64,000 nucleotides of DNA, from positions 3,253,258 to 3,317,257 of the forward strand of contig NZ_OY782578.1 in NCBI RefSeq assembly GCF_963677945.1, in the 5' to 3' direction. Numbering within the stretch: the first letter of the stretch is position 1; each line of letters starts with the position of its first letter. The position numbers were made by a program, and so were the translations under genes. This stretch comes from an uncultured Bacteroides sp. GTDB lineage: Bacteria > Bacteroidota > Bacteroidia > Bacteroidales > Bacteroidaceae. Of this stretch, positions 44,021-52,255 are shown in pieces. The notes under the pieces were generated by a model, which saw only the letters and a program-made list of their open reading frames with translations, was not told where the DNA came from and searched no databases.

Positions 44021-44390
44021 AAGCAGCCGACCGGTTTGTCGCACGTACATTATTTGTACGGGAGGAAAGTCCGGGCAACATAGAGCATCCTACTTCCTAA
44101 CAGAAAGCTGTCCGCGAGGGTAGAGTAACGTAGAAGAAAATAACCGCCTCTTTTCGGAGAGGTAAGGGTGAGAAGGCAGGGTAAGAGCCTACCGGTCCTT
44201 GTGGCAACACGGGAGCCGTACGTCTTAGGAGTTGTAAGGTCATGTAAACCGACGCTATTGAGGGCTGCTCGCCCCAGCCGGAGGGTAGACCGCTAGAACT
44301 TAATGGTGACATTAAGTCCAGATAAATGACAGACGCTTTATTTGTTTACATCTAAAGAACAGAACTCGGCTTATAGGTCGGCTGCTTTTT
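44021..44390 (+). ncRNA. rnpB: RNase P RNA (bacterial class A)
   Basis: Carries the universal P4 half GGAGGAAAGTCCGGGC at about 44061-44076 and the 3' partner around ACAGAACTCGGCTTATAGG. The ends pair (AAGCAGCCGACC with GGTCGGCTGCTT), closing P1. Length about 370 bases suits a bacterial A-type RNA. The RNA trims the 5' leader of pre-tRNAs. The 3' end merges into a T-rich stretch that probably ends transcription. Exact ends are uncertain by a few bases. Confidence 0.95.
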
Positions 44391-44427
44391 TCTTTTTTAT
44401 GAACTTTGATAACTACAGATTAAAGCT

Positions 44428-45747
44428 ATGAATAAGAAAATAAAAGCATTCTTCAATTTTATTACTTATGACATCTGGCGGGTTTCAGAAGCAGAAGTAA
44501 CTCATACGAAATTCTCTCTCTATAATATTGTAAAAACGATAATTCTTGCAGTACGACGTTTTACTACAGACCGTTTAACCGACAAAGCTTCTGCACTAAC
44601 ATACAGCACACTTCTTTCAATAGTTCCTCTTTTAGCTATTTTATTTGCCATAGCCCGTGGATTTGGATTTGACAATATGATGGAGGAACAAATAAGAAGC
44701 AGTTTAAGTAGTCAGGAAACAGCAACCGGAACTATACTGGGTTTTGTTGATTCTTACTTAAAACAAACAAAAAGTGGAATATTTGTAGGGGTAGGTTTAG
44801 TCCTCTTACTTTGGACTGTTGTTAATTTAACAGCCAATATAGAACTTACATTTAATAATATCTGGCAAGTAAAAAAACAACGAACATTATATAGAAAAAT
44901 TACGGATTACTTTTCAATGTTTCTGCTTTTGCCTATATTAATCGTTGTATCGGGAGGTCTCTCTATTTTTACAAGTACAATGCTAAAAAGCATGGAAAGC
45001 TTTGTTATGCTTGCTCCAATTTTAAAGTTTATGGTGAGAACTATTCCATTTGCACTAACCTGGCTTATGTTTACGGCTCTTTTTATTTTTATACCGAACA
45101 CCAAAGTTAAGTTCAAACATGCTCTATTCTCGGGTATTATTGCAGGAACTGCTTATCAAGCTTTTCAGTTTCTATATATTAACGGACAGATTTCTGTAAC
45201 AAAATACAATGCAATTTATGGTAGCTTTGCAGCAATACCGCTTTTTCTACTATGGCTTCAAATTTCATGGACAATTATACTTTTTGGAGCAGAACTTACA
45301 TATGCAGGTCAAAACATCAAAAACTTTAATTTCGAAAAAGATACTAAAAATATAAGCAGAAGGTATAGAGATTTTATATCAATACTTATTATGTCATTAA
45401 TCTGTAAACGATTTGAAAAAGGAGAAAAACCATACAGTGCAGAAGAAATATCTTTGGAATATAAAATACCAATTAGACTAACTCATCAAATCCTGAGTCT
45501 TCTACAAGAAATAAATCTAATACATGAAGTTGCTGAAGATACAAAAAGCGAGAATATATTATATCAGCCATCAATTGATATAAATAAAATTAACATCGAA
45601 TTACTTCTCAATCGTATAGATACTAATGGTTCGGAAGATTTTAAGATTGATAAAGATAATGAGTTTGGGAATCATTGGCAAACATTAATAAAATCGCGCA
45701 ATTTTGCCAAAATGGAAAACTGCGCGATTCTATTAAAAGACCTTTAA
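44428..45747 (+). CDS. YihY/BrkB-family inner-membrane protein
   Basis: 439 residues. Six membrane segments between about 55 and 310; the family motif DKASALTYSTLLSIVPLLAI is at about 53-72, with ANIELTFNNIWQVKKQRTLY and YGSFAAIPLFLLWLQISW further on. The cytoplasmic tail (from about 320) looks like a winged helix (YSAEEISLEYKIPIRLTHQI). Earlier naming as RNase BN for this family was withdrawn; its function is still uncertain. Starts about 40 bases after rnpB. The last codons contain a hairpin that may be the terminator of the opposing gene. Confidence 0.88.
   Translation: MNKKIKAFFNFITYDIWRVSEAEVTHTKFSLYNIVKTIILAVRRFTTDRLTDKASALTYSTLLSIVPLLAILFAIARGFGFDNMMEEQIRSSLSSQETATGTILGFVDSYLKQTKSGIFVGVGLVLLLWTVVNLTANIELTFNNIWQVKKQRTLYRKITDYFSMFLLLPILIVVSGGLSIFTSTMLKSMESFVMLAPILKFMVRTIPFALTWLMFTALFIFIPNTKVKFKHALFSGIIAGTAYQAFQFLYINGQISVTKYNAIYGSFAAIPLFLLWLQISWTIILFGAELTYAGQNIKNFNFEKDTKNISRRYRDFISILIMSLICKRFEKGEKPYSAEEISLEYKIPIRLTHQILSLLQEINLIHEVAEDTKSENILYQPSIDINKINIELLLNRIDTNGSEDFKIDKDNEFGNHWQTLIKSRNFAKMENCAILLKDL
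45692..45729 (-). terminator. Hairpin inside the 3' end of the YihY gene, likely terminator of the opposing gene
   Basis: Arms AATCGCGCA (45692-45700) and TGCGCGATT (45721-45729). On the minus strand the stem is followed by TTTATT, 29 bases past the stop of the barrel protein gene at 45758. The hairpin lies within YihY codons. Confidence 0.6.
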
Positions 45748-45757
45748 AGTCTATGTT

Positions 45758-46963
45758 TTAATATATTTTTGAACGAGGAGTTCGCTCCGAAAATGTCAAA
45801 TTTAAGAAGAATGAAAACATTTGATTCTTTTGAACACTCGAACCAGCTCCTGCTTGAGTCTCATATTTAACTCCAAAAGAAACCAAATTGCCAGTCATTA
45901 CGGGAATACCTAAACCAGCACTAACGTGATAGTTCATAGGCTTCTTACTTTTAAGAACAACATAGGAATTTGAAACGCCTGCTCCTACCATATAATGCCA
46001 TGGGTTAGTAAAAGATTCACCAGAGAGCAAATCTGCTCCAATATTCAGAGCATGTTGATCACAATACGAAACAGAAGAATTATCAGACACCATCGCAGAC
46101 CACTGAGTCAATTTATAATCAGCTGATAATGTCAAACGTTTATTATTCAAAGCAACACCACCTCCAAAGTATTGTGGCAAGAATTGAGATTTTGGATGTA
46201 ATTTCTCAGTCAAGGTCTCACTACTCGATGAATTAATTACAGTTCGATCGTTATTCAGACTTAGTTGTTGTTTATAACCATACACACCACCAAAGTTCAT
46301 ATTCCACTTTTTATTCAGAGCAATATTATATTGCAAACCGAAATCTGCATAAAATGCTTTTTTATAAGAAATATCTTTAATTGTTGTATTTCCTTGTATT
46401 TCAGACTGAGTAGTACTACCCATTATATAAGAAAGATTTAATCCTAAAGAAAAATTCTTTGAGAATTTAATAGCATTAGATAAATACACTTTAGACAAGC
46501 CACCATTTCCTTCAAACAAAGAAGAAATAGTTCCTTCTGTTCCTTCAACCGGTTGATCTACAGTAATAGCATATCCCATACTACTCAATGGAGCTAAGCC
46601 AACAGCAGCATACCACGAAGGCATAACTCTAAAACCAATACCCAGATTACGAACGTTACCAGTAACAGAAGATGAGCTTCTTCCTCTAGTTGTATAATTC
46701 TCAAATGAGACATTAGCCCCAGCTTCGTAAACAAACTTTGCACTATCCATCGCAGTTAAAGCAGACGGATTTAAACCATTTAGAAAATTATCAGAACGAA
46801 GAGCTATACCAACTCCACCCATACCAACATACTTGCCAGCTTCTCCAACAGTAATATCACCTATACCAAACATTGAAGAAGGAGAATTCGTACTATTTTG
46901 TGCAGAGGTATAGAGAGATAAAGATATAAATAAAGATAATAAAAGTATTCTAGAAGTATTCAT
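45758..46963 (-). CDS. Outer-membrane beta-barrel protein of unknown function, partner of DUF4270 protein
   Basis: 401 residues. Signal peptide about 1-21 (ending YTSAQ). The mature N-terminus (MFGIGDITVGEAGKYVGMGG, then NPSALTAMDSA) recalls PorV/FadL-like outer-membrane proteins, and the remainder is a series of barrel strands (FSLGLNLSYIMGSTTQSEI). It is 16 bases after the DUF4270 lipoprotein gene, so they form a pair. Converges with the YihY gene, leaving only 10 bases between stops. Role unknown. Confidence 0.7.
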   Translation of the reverse strand: MNTSRILLLSLFISLSLYTSAQNSTNSPSSMFGIGDITVGEAGKYVGMGGVGIALRSDNFLNGLNPSALTAMDSAKFVYEAGANVSFENYTTRGRSSSSVTGNVRNLGIGFRVMPSWYAAVGLAPLSSMGYAITVDQPVEGTEGTISSLFEGNGGLSKVYLSNAIKFSKNFSLGLNLSYIMGSTTQSEIQGNTTIKDISYKKAFYADFGLQYNIALNKKWNMNFGGVYGYKQQLSLNNDRTVINSSSSETLTEKLHPKSQFLPQYFGGGVALNNKRLTLSADYKLTQWSAMVSDNSSVSYCDQHALNIGADLLSGESFTNPWHYMVGAGVSNSYVVLKSKKPMNYHVSAGLGIPVMTGNLVSFGVKYETQAGAGSSVQKNQMFSFFLNLTFSERTPRSKIY

Positions 46964-46979
46964 TTTTATTAATTCAATA

Positions 46980-48299
46980 TTAATTCGTTTTATAAACCTT
47001 ATAAAGAACAGACAACTTCACATTACTTTGAGGATTTTTCATATCACCGAAAATAACACTCTGGTAAGATGTATTTATCTTACTTTCAGGCAAAACAAGT
47101 TGCAGATTCTTTATATTATAGCCAACCTTTCCTAAATTACTCTGTAAAAAGCTTGTAACATCAAAAGAATAATATGTATTTTCATGAAGTGCCTCGTCAG
47201 TTACAAGACTACCTGTTTGAACTGAAGATCCTAATAAATCTGTTATCTGATCTTCTGTTACATTGTTTTCATTCGATTGATAAAGAGCTAAAGAAGACGG
47301 TAAAGGATTGTTAAGCCCATAAGAGCCCTTAACTGGATATAAATAAAGCCTTGCAGATTCAATGCTAACCATTTTTCCAGCTTCCAATAAATTATTTAAG
47401 TAAGGAAACTCAATTTTCGTATATAAGCCAGTTAAGCCCTGAACATAAGATACATTAGACATCTTATCAGAAACTATTTCGGTCAGCTTATGACTAAAAT
47501 TCTGCAATGGAGTATCTGTACGATCATGTTTTACTTTATTAAAATTAGGAGTAGTTGGAACAAATTTCACAGTTCCTTCAACTGACTCTTGACCAATTTC
47601 ATGATAATATAAAGTAATATACATACTGGAATCACTTATTCCAAATCCCATAATAGACTTATTACTTGCCTCGTCTGGAACAAAAGCAATACCTTTAAAA
47701 TAATGTCTAAAATCATCTGAATTTTTAAAGTCATCAGATTTTGCTAATATTTTATTAAACCACGTTTTTCCTAAATCATCAGAGAGTCGATATTCCAAAG
47801 TCTTCTTTCCTTTTGGATTTGGCTGTATATTTATAGTAGAGAATGGCTCCGAATTATAAGAAAAAGTAGAATTACTATATAGATACTTTGTATATGTATC
47901 TAAAACAAGATTCTCTGTCAATTCATGCAAGTGCACTTTTACTTTTGAAAGAGTATCACCCAAATAATCACCATTACATTTCATTGAAATAGTCAGAGAA
48001 TCAAATCTATACGTATACTTTTCATTTGGAGTAAATGTTGCTGGAGAATATTCAACATAAGTAGAAGCTGCTATTTTCCCCCAAGTGTTATCACTATAAT
48101 AGCCAAGCTGAGCAACATTTTTGTTAGATGTATAAATCGAATCCAAGAAAACAGTGCTTAATCTTACTGTACAAGTATCAGTCATAACATTTTTCAAATC
48201 ACTCTCAACCCATTCTTCTCCTAAAGTTGAAGTCTCATTTCGACAAGATATACAAAACAGTAATGATACAAACGATATTAAAAAAAGTATCTTTTTCAT
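46980..48299 (-). CDS. DUF4270 domain lipoprotein
   Basis: 439 residues from the ATG at 48299 (a GTG at 48305 is in frame). Lipobox LLFCISC with the Cys near residue 19. The start of the mature protein (TSTLGEEWVESDLKNVMTDT) and the later VSIESARLYLYPVKGSYGLN region are typical of DUF4270, a beta-rich family of Bacteroidota surface or periplasmic lipoproteins without a known role. Co-transcribed with the following barrel protein gene. Divergent from the Kelch lipoprotein gene across a 250-base region. Confidence 0.85.
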   Translation of the reverse strand: MKKILFLISFVSLLFCISCRNETSTLGEEWVESDLKNVMTDTCTVRLSTVFLDSIYTSNKNVAQLGYYSDNTWGKIAASTYVEYSPATFTPNEKYTYRFDSLTISMKCNGDYLGDTLSKVKVHLHELTENLVLDTYTKYLYSNSTFSYNSEPFSTINIQPNPKGKKTLEYRLSDDLGKTWFNKILAKSDDFKNSDDFRHYFKGIAFVPDEASNKSIMGFGISDSSMYITLYYHEIGQESVEGTVKFVPTTPNFNKVKHDRTDTPLQNFSHKLTEIVSDKMSNVSYVQGLTGLYTKIEFPYLNNLLEAGKMVSIESARLYLYPVKGSYGLNNPLPSSLALYQSNENNVTEDQITDLLGSSVQTGSLVTDEALHENTYYSFDVTSFLQSNLGKVGYNIKNLQLVLPESKINTSYQSVIFGDMKNPQSNVKLSVLYKVYKTN

Positions 48300-48375
48300 A
48301 TTCACTTCTAAAGTATTTTAAGTGCAAAAAAAACAGCAAAACCTATATAAATAAAATGCAATCGACCAAATAGGT

Positions 48376-48412
48376 AATTCCACCCATAAAAGTATAAATT
48401 TCACCCATTTAT
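48376..48412. repeat. Two CACCCAT direct repeats 21 bases apart
   Basis: CACCCAT at 48381 and 48402, each preceded by AATTC or ATTT. Placed between the divergent DUF4270 and Kelch genes; could be a regulator site. Confidence 0.4.
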
Positions 48413-48490
48413 AAAAACGGTCGCAATTTACGTCTTTTATCGATAATATCATTCGATTTGACGATAAAATTTCCCATTTCGTCGATTAAT

Positions 48491-48522
48491 TTTGTTTAAA
48501 AGCATCGATGAAACTACTTTTG
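48491..48522 (+). promoter_or_regulatory. Predicted promoter of the Kelch-DUF4907 operon
   Basis: TTTG (48491-48494), exactly 20 bases, TACTTTTG (48515-48522). Full match to the Bacteroidota consensus. Transcription would start near 48530, so a start codon at 48492 (TTG) is excluded and the ATGs at 48555 or 48582 are the real candidates. Confidence 0.75.
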
Positions 48523-48581
48523 GCCGCAGAAATAAATATAGAATTAACAACATTATGAATGTATTATTGTATTTAAAAAAG

Positions 48582-49607
48582 ATGAAAAAACTATTATTAA
48601 TAGGTTGTTTCGCCACTTTGACTTTCTCTTCTTGCACTAGTGAGAGCACATATACTCAAGGTGTATGGGAACAACGTTCCGATTTTGATGGTGTGGCAAG
48701 AAATGATGCTGCTTCATTTATGATTGATGGAGACGGATATGTTTGCTGTGGATACGATGGTGATGAACGCTTGAACGACCTTTGGAGATACAATGTATCA
48801 TCTAACAGCTGGACTCAGAGAGCTAGCTTACCTGAAAGTGCTGCAAGAAACGCTGCTGTAGGTTTTTCTGTAAATGGTAAAGGATATATTACCACTGGAT
48901 ACAATGGGAATACATATCTAAAAGACACATGGGAATATGATCCAACATCTAATAAATGGGCTCAGAAAGCTGATTTTGCAGGTTCTGGTAGATATTATGC
49001 ATTATCATTCTCAATCGGAGATTATGGCTATGTAGGTACTGGATATGATAAAAACTATTTGAAAGATTTTTATCGTTATGACCCTGTAAATGATAAATGG
49101 GAAATTATGGATGGTACTAACGGAATGAATAGCTTTAGTGGACAGAAACGCCGTGGAGGTAATACTTTCGTAATTAACAATATTGCTTACGTAGTTGGCG
49201 GTCAATCAAATGGTTCTTATTGTGATGACTTTTGGAAATTTGATCCTTCTACAGGAAAATGGACTGCCTTAAGAGACATTGCTGATAATAATGATAATGA
49301 AGATTATGATGACGATTATGCAGGTATTGCACGTGAAAGAGCTGTGTCATTTGTAATTGATGGTAAAGCTTATCTGACAACAGGTACATCTGGCACACTT
49401 AAAACAGATTATTGGATCTATGATCCTGCAACAGATCTTTGGTCTGGAGATAGCGACGATGATTACACTCCATTTGAAGGTTCTGCACGTGCAGGTGCTG
49501 TTGGCTTCTCTACTGGAACAAAAGGATTTGTTGTAACAGGAGGTAGTAGCAGTCTATATTTTGACGATATGTGGGAATTATTACCATATGAAAAAGAAGA
49601 AGACTAA
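48582..49607 (+). CDS. Kelch-repeat (beta-propeller) lipoprotein
   Basis: 341 residues from the ATG at 48582, which gives a short lipoprotein signal MKKLLLIGCFATLTFSSC; an ATG at 48555 is possible. Six or so Kelch units follow, each with a pattern such as AASFMIDGDGYVCCGYDG...LNDLWRYNVSSNSWTQRA. They build a beta-propeller, usually for binding proteins or sugars. The DUF4907 gene begins inside its last codons. Acidic insert DNNDNEDYDDDY at about 230-242. Function unknown; shares a divergent promoter region with a DUF4270 pair. Confidence 0.85.
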   Translation: MKKLLLIGCFATLTFSSCTSESTYTQGVWEQRSDFDGVARNDAASFMIDGDGYVCCGYDGDERLNDLWRYNVSSNSWTQRASLPESAARNAAVGFSVNGKGYITTGYNGNTYLKDTWEYDPTSNKWAQKADFAGSGRYYALSFSIGDYGYVGTGYDKNYLKDFYRYDPVNDKWEIMDGTNGMNSFSGQKRRGGNTFVINNIAYVVGGQSNGSYCDDFWKFDPSTGKWTALRDIADNNDNEDYDDDYAGIARERAVSFVIDGKAYLTTGTSGTLKTDYWIYDPATDLWSGDSDDDYTPFEGSARAGAVGFSTGTKGFVVTGGSSSLYFDDMWELLPYEKEED

Positions 49608-49926
49608 GAGTATAATTCTTTATACAATTATAAGTATACTCGCCATTATTACTATTTTTTCTGTAGTTAAATCAAAAGATTCGTCTAAGAATCGAAAAGA
49701 AATATTATTAGAAGTAGTAAGCGTAAAAGGCGGATATGGTTATCAAATAAAAGAGGGAAATCGAATATTGATCGATCAACCATTTATTCCGGCAATTTCT
49801 GAAGAGAAAGCTTTTAAAAGCCGGGAAGACGCACAAAAAGTTGGAGAATTAGTTCTAAAACGCGTCAAAAATCATACGGATTTTTCCGTTTCAGTTAAGG
49901 AGTTGCGAGAACTCAATATAGAATAG
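49588..49926 (+). CDS. DUF4907 domain protein with N-terminal membrane anchor
   Basis: 112 residues from the ATG at 49588, which overlaps the last 20 bases of the Kelch gene. Basic N-terminus and one hydrophobic segment (about 9-27, IILYTIISILAIITIFSVV). The C-terminal half (GGYGYQIKEGNRILIDQPFI, then EEKAFKSREDAQKVGELVLK) matches what I recall of DUF4907. Likely periplasmic, anchored in the inner membrane. The tight overlap suggests that it works with the Kelch lipoprotein. Confidence 0.8.
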   Translation: MKKKKTKSIILYTIISILAIITIFSVVKSKDSSKNRKEILLEVVSVKGGYGYQIKEGNRILIDQPFIPAISEEKAFKSREDAQKVGELVLKRVKNHTDFSVSVKELRELNIE

Positions 49927-49958
49927 TTTAGTTTAGTTAAGTCTAGTTTAGTTTTTGT

Positions 49959-50000
49959 ATATTCCCCGTCTGACAGAGGTCAGGTACGGGGAATATTCTT
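49959..50000 (+). terminator. Terminator after the Kelch-DUF4907 operon
   Basis: Stem ATATTCCCCGT with ACGGGGAATAT plus inner CTGAC/GTCAG, then TTCTTTTTT. Between the stop and the hairpin lies a run of TTTAG repeats (49926-49955). May also serve the opposing pgl gene. Confidence 0.88.
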
Positions 50001-50010
50001 TTTTATACGG

Positions 50011-50706
50011 TTATAGACTATCTGTGAACAGTTCTGAATCATCTAATCTGGATATAATATAACCCGCAGGATAGTTATCATTCCCTTTTATCACCTTTTT
50101 TAAAACATCTGTTTTATTCTTGCCTAACGCATAAAAGAATACTTTCTTTGCATGAAGAATTGGCAAACCAGTCAAAGCAATACGTTTCAATTTTGTTTCA
50201 GAATGAACACTTACAGCATAAATATCGGGAGAATTTAATAAGTTATTCTGGCCAGGAAATAAAGAAGAGGTATGTCCATCAGCACCTATTCCTAAGAGAA
50301 TACAATCAAAAGCAGGACACAATTTCTCCTTTATTAATAAATTTTCTACTAAAAAAGAATATCGCTTCACTTCTGCTTCAGGAGGGTCTTCTCCATGTAT
50401 ACGATGAATTTGCATAATGGGTATAGAAACTTTATCGAGTAATATGCGCTTAGTCATTCCATAATTACTATCAGAACTCTCAGGAGGTACGCATCGCTCG
50501 TCAACCCAATAAAGATGCAATCGACTCCAAGGAATCGTGTTTTTATAATCTTCAGCCCAGAGTCGAAATAACCCAACAGGAGTAGTTCCTCCCGATATTG
50601 CCAAATGAAAGTTTTTTGTGCCAGAAGTATTTATCTGATACAAAAGAGCTTTTGTTAAGGCATAAGCCGCTTCCAGAGAAGAAGGAAAATTATTTACTTT
50701 TATCAT
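50011..50706 (-). CDS. pgl: 6-phosphogluconolactonase
   Basis: 231 residues. Family motifs: AISGGTTPVGLFRLW near residue 40, LYWVDERCVP, and LLGIGADGHTSSLFPG. It hydrolyses 6-phosphogluconolactone, the second step of the oxidative pentose phosphate pathway, in the cytoplasm. Nine bases after zwf; last gene of gnd-zwf-pgl. Confidence 0.95.
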   Translation of the reverse strand: MIKVNNFPSSLEAAYALTKALLYQINTSGTKNFHLAISGGTTPVGLFRLWAEDYKNTIPWSRLHLYWVDERCVPPESSDSNYGMTKRILLDKVSIPIMQIHRIHGEDPPEAEVKRYSFLVENLLIKEKLCPAFDCILLGIGADGHTSSLFPGQNNLLNSPDIYAVSVHSETKLKRIALTGLPILHAKKVFFYALGKNKTDVLKKVIKGNDNYPAGYIISRLDDSELFTDSL

Positions 50707-50715
50707 TTGATCTTA

Positions 50716-52242
50716 TTAAAGTTCGCAATACAAATCTGTATTCGTTAAATTTTTACAAGGATTAATCCAATGCACTCCATGTTCTTGCATCATAGCTTCA
50801 GATTCTTTAGGTCCCCAGGTTCCAGTTGGATAACCATATACTGGCATTTCCGGATGCATTTTCCAAAAATTCAGTACTGGAGTAAAGAACCTCCAACTGG
50901 CTTCTACAGCATCACTTCGAGTAAATAATGTTGGATCTCCTATCATACAATCTTCAATTAGACGAACATAAGCATCCTCTGAAGGAAGAGAACCCAGACT
51001 ACTATAACTAAAATCCATTGCAACCTGCTTAACTTCAAATCCAGCTCCAGGTACTTTCATTGTAAACTTCAACACTATACCTTCATCTGGAAAAATACGA
51101 ATAATTAATTGGTTTGCTATAGGACATTGTTTATCCGAACAATTAAATAACAAAAAAGGAGTAGGCTTAAAGTGGACAATGATTTCACTAACCTTAGTCG
51201 GCATTTGCTTTCCTGTACGAATATAAAATGGTACACCGTTCCATCGCCAATTACTAATACCCAATTTCATGGCAACATAAGTTTCAGTCCTGGATAATGG
51301 ATCTACATCTTTTTCTTCACGATATCCTTTTTTCTTTTCTGAAGCTACGTATTGTCCACGAACAATATGCTCATACATATCTTTATCAGTTAATGGCGTT
51401 AGAGATTGATATACTTTAGCCACCTCATCACGAAAACTATCGGCATTAAAAGCCATAGGAGGTTCCATCGCAGTAATGGCTACTAGTTGAATAAGATGAT
51501 TTTGAACCATATCCCGTAAAGTACCTGTCTCATCAAAATACCCCCCTCTTTGTTCAACTCCCATATTTTCTACAGCGGTAATTTCAATATGATCAATATA
51601 GTTTCTGTTCCACACAGGTTCGAAAACGCTATTTGCAAAACGAAGAGCCATAATATTTTGTACAGTCTCTTTTCCTAAATAATGATCTATTCGAAAAATC
51701 TGATCTTCCCGAAAGGCATCCTTATAATAAACGTTATTTAGTTCAAGAGCTGAATCCAGATCATACCCAAAAGGCTTTTCAACAACTATTCGCTTTTTTC
51801 CCCTTATACCTTTATCCAAATTCAATCCTACATTTTTTAAATACTGAGGAATCACTCCATATAATGAAGGTGGTGTTGCAAGATAATACAGATATTGCTC
51901 TCCACTTTCAATCTTAGCATCAAGTTCCAAAAGTTTGGGTTGTAAATGCAAATAGTCGTTCGGATTAGCCGGATCCATTGAAAAATAATACAACATGTTA
52001 ACAAAAGAACTGATCAGAGATTCATTCACATCTTCAGCTTTTAAAAAACGATGCAATTGCAAATTAATACGTTCACGATATTCTTCATCCGTATATTGAG
52101 TACGTGCAACACCTAAAACAGCAAAATTTACGGGTAACTTTTTGAGTTTATACAACAAATAAAGAGCAGGCATCAGTTTACGACGAGTTAAGTCGCCTGA
52201 TGCTCCAAAAATAACCATTATCATGCTTTTAGGTTTATCCAT
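50716..52242 (-). CDS. zwf: Glucose-6-phosphate 1-dehydrogenase
   Basis: 508 residues. NADP-binding IFGASGDLTRRKLMPALY at residues about 11-28, EKPFG and the active-site RIDHYLGKETVQNI. It oxidises glucose 6-phosphate to the lactone with NADP. Middle gene of gnd-zwf-pgl; together the three convert glucose 6-phosphate to ribulose 5-phosphate and supply NADPH. Confidence 0.97.
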   Translation of the reverse strand: MDKPKSMIMVIFGASGDLTRRKLMPALYLLYKLKKLPVNFAVLGVARTQYTDEEYRERINLQLHRFLKAEDVNESLISSFVNMLYYFSMDPANPNDYLHLQPKLLELDAKIESGEQYLYYLATPPSLYGVIPQYLKNVGLNLDKGIRGKKRIVVEKPFGYDLDSALELNNVYYKDAFREDQIFRIDHYLGKETVQNIMALRFANSVFEPVWNRNYIDHIEITAVENMGVEQRGGYFDETGTLRDMVQNHLIQLVAITAMEPPMAFNADSFRDEVAKVYQSLTPLTDKDMYEHIVRGQYVASEKKKGYREEKDVDPLSRTETYVAMKLGISNWRWNGVPFYIRTGKQMPTKVSEIIVHFKPTPFLLFNCSDKQCPIANQLIIRIFPDEGIVLKFTMKVPGAGFEVKQVAMDFSYSSLGSLPSEDAYVRLIEDCMIGDPTLFTRSDAVEASWRFFTPVLNFWKMHPEMPVYGYPTGTWGPKESEAMMQEHGVHWINPCKNLTNTDLYCEL

Positions 52243-52255
52243 AGCTCAACATATA

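Noticed and set aside
43868-44083. Plus-strand reading frame before rnpB
   Set aside because: It runs from the inverted-repeat element into the RNase P RNA, so it is not a plausible gene.
44097-44312. Minus-strand reading frame of 71 codons
   Set aside because: Lies wholly inside rnpB; structured RNA genes often give spurious frames.
44428-45747. Ribonuclease BN
   Set aside because: That name was once given to YihY-type membrane proteins in error; the sequence shows only the membrane protein family.
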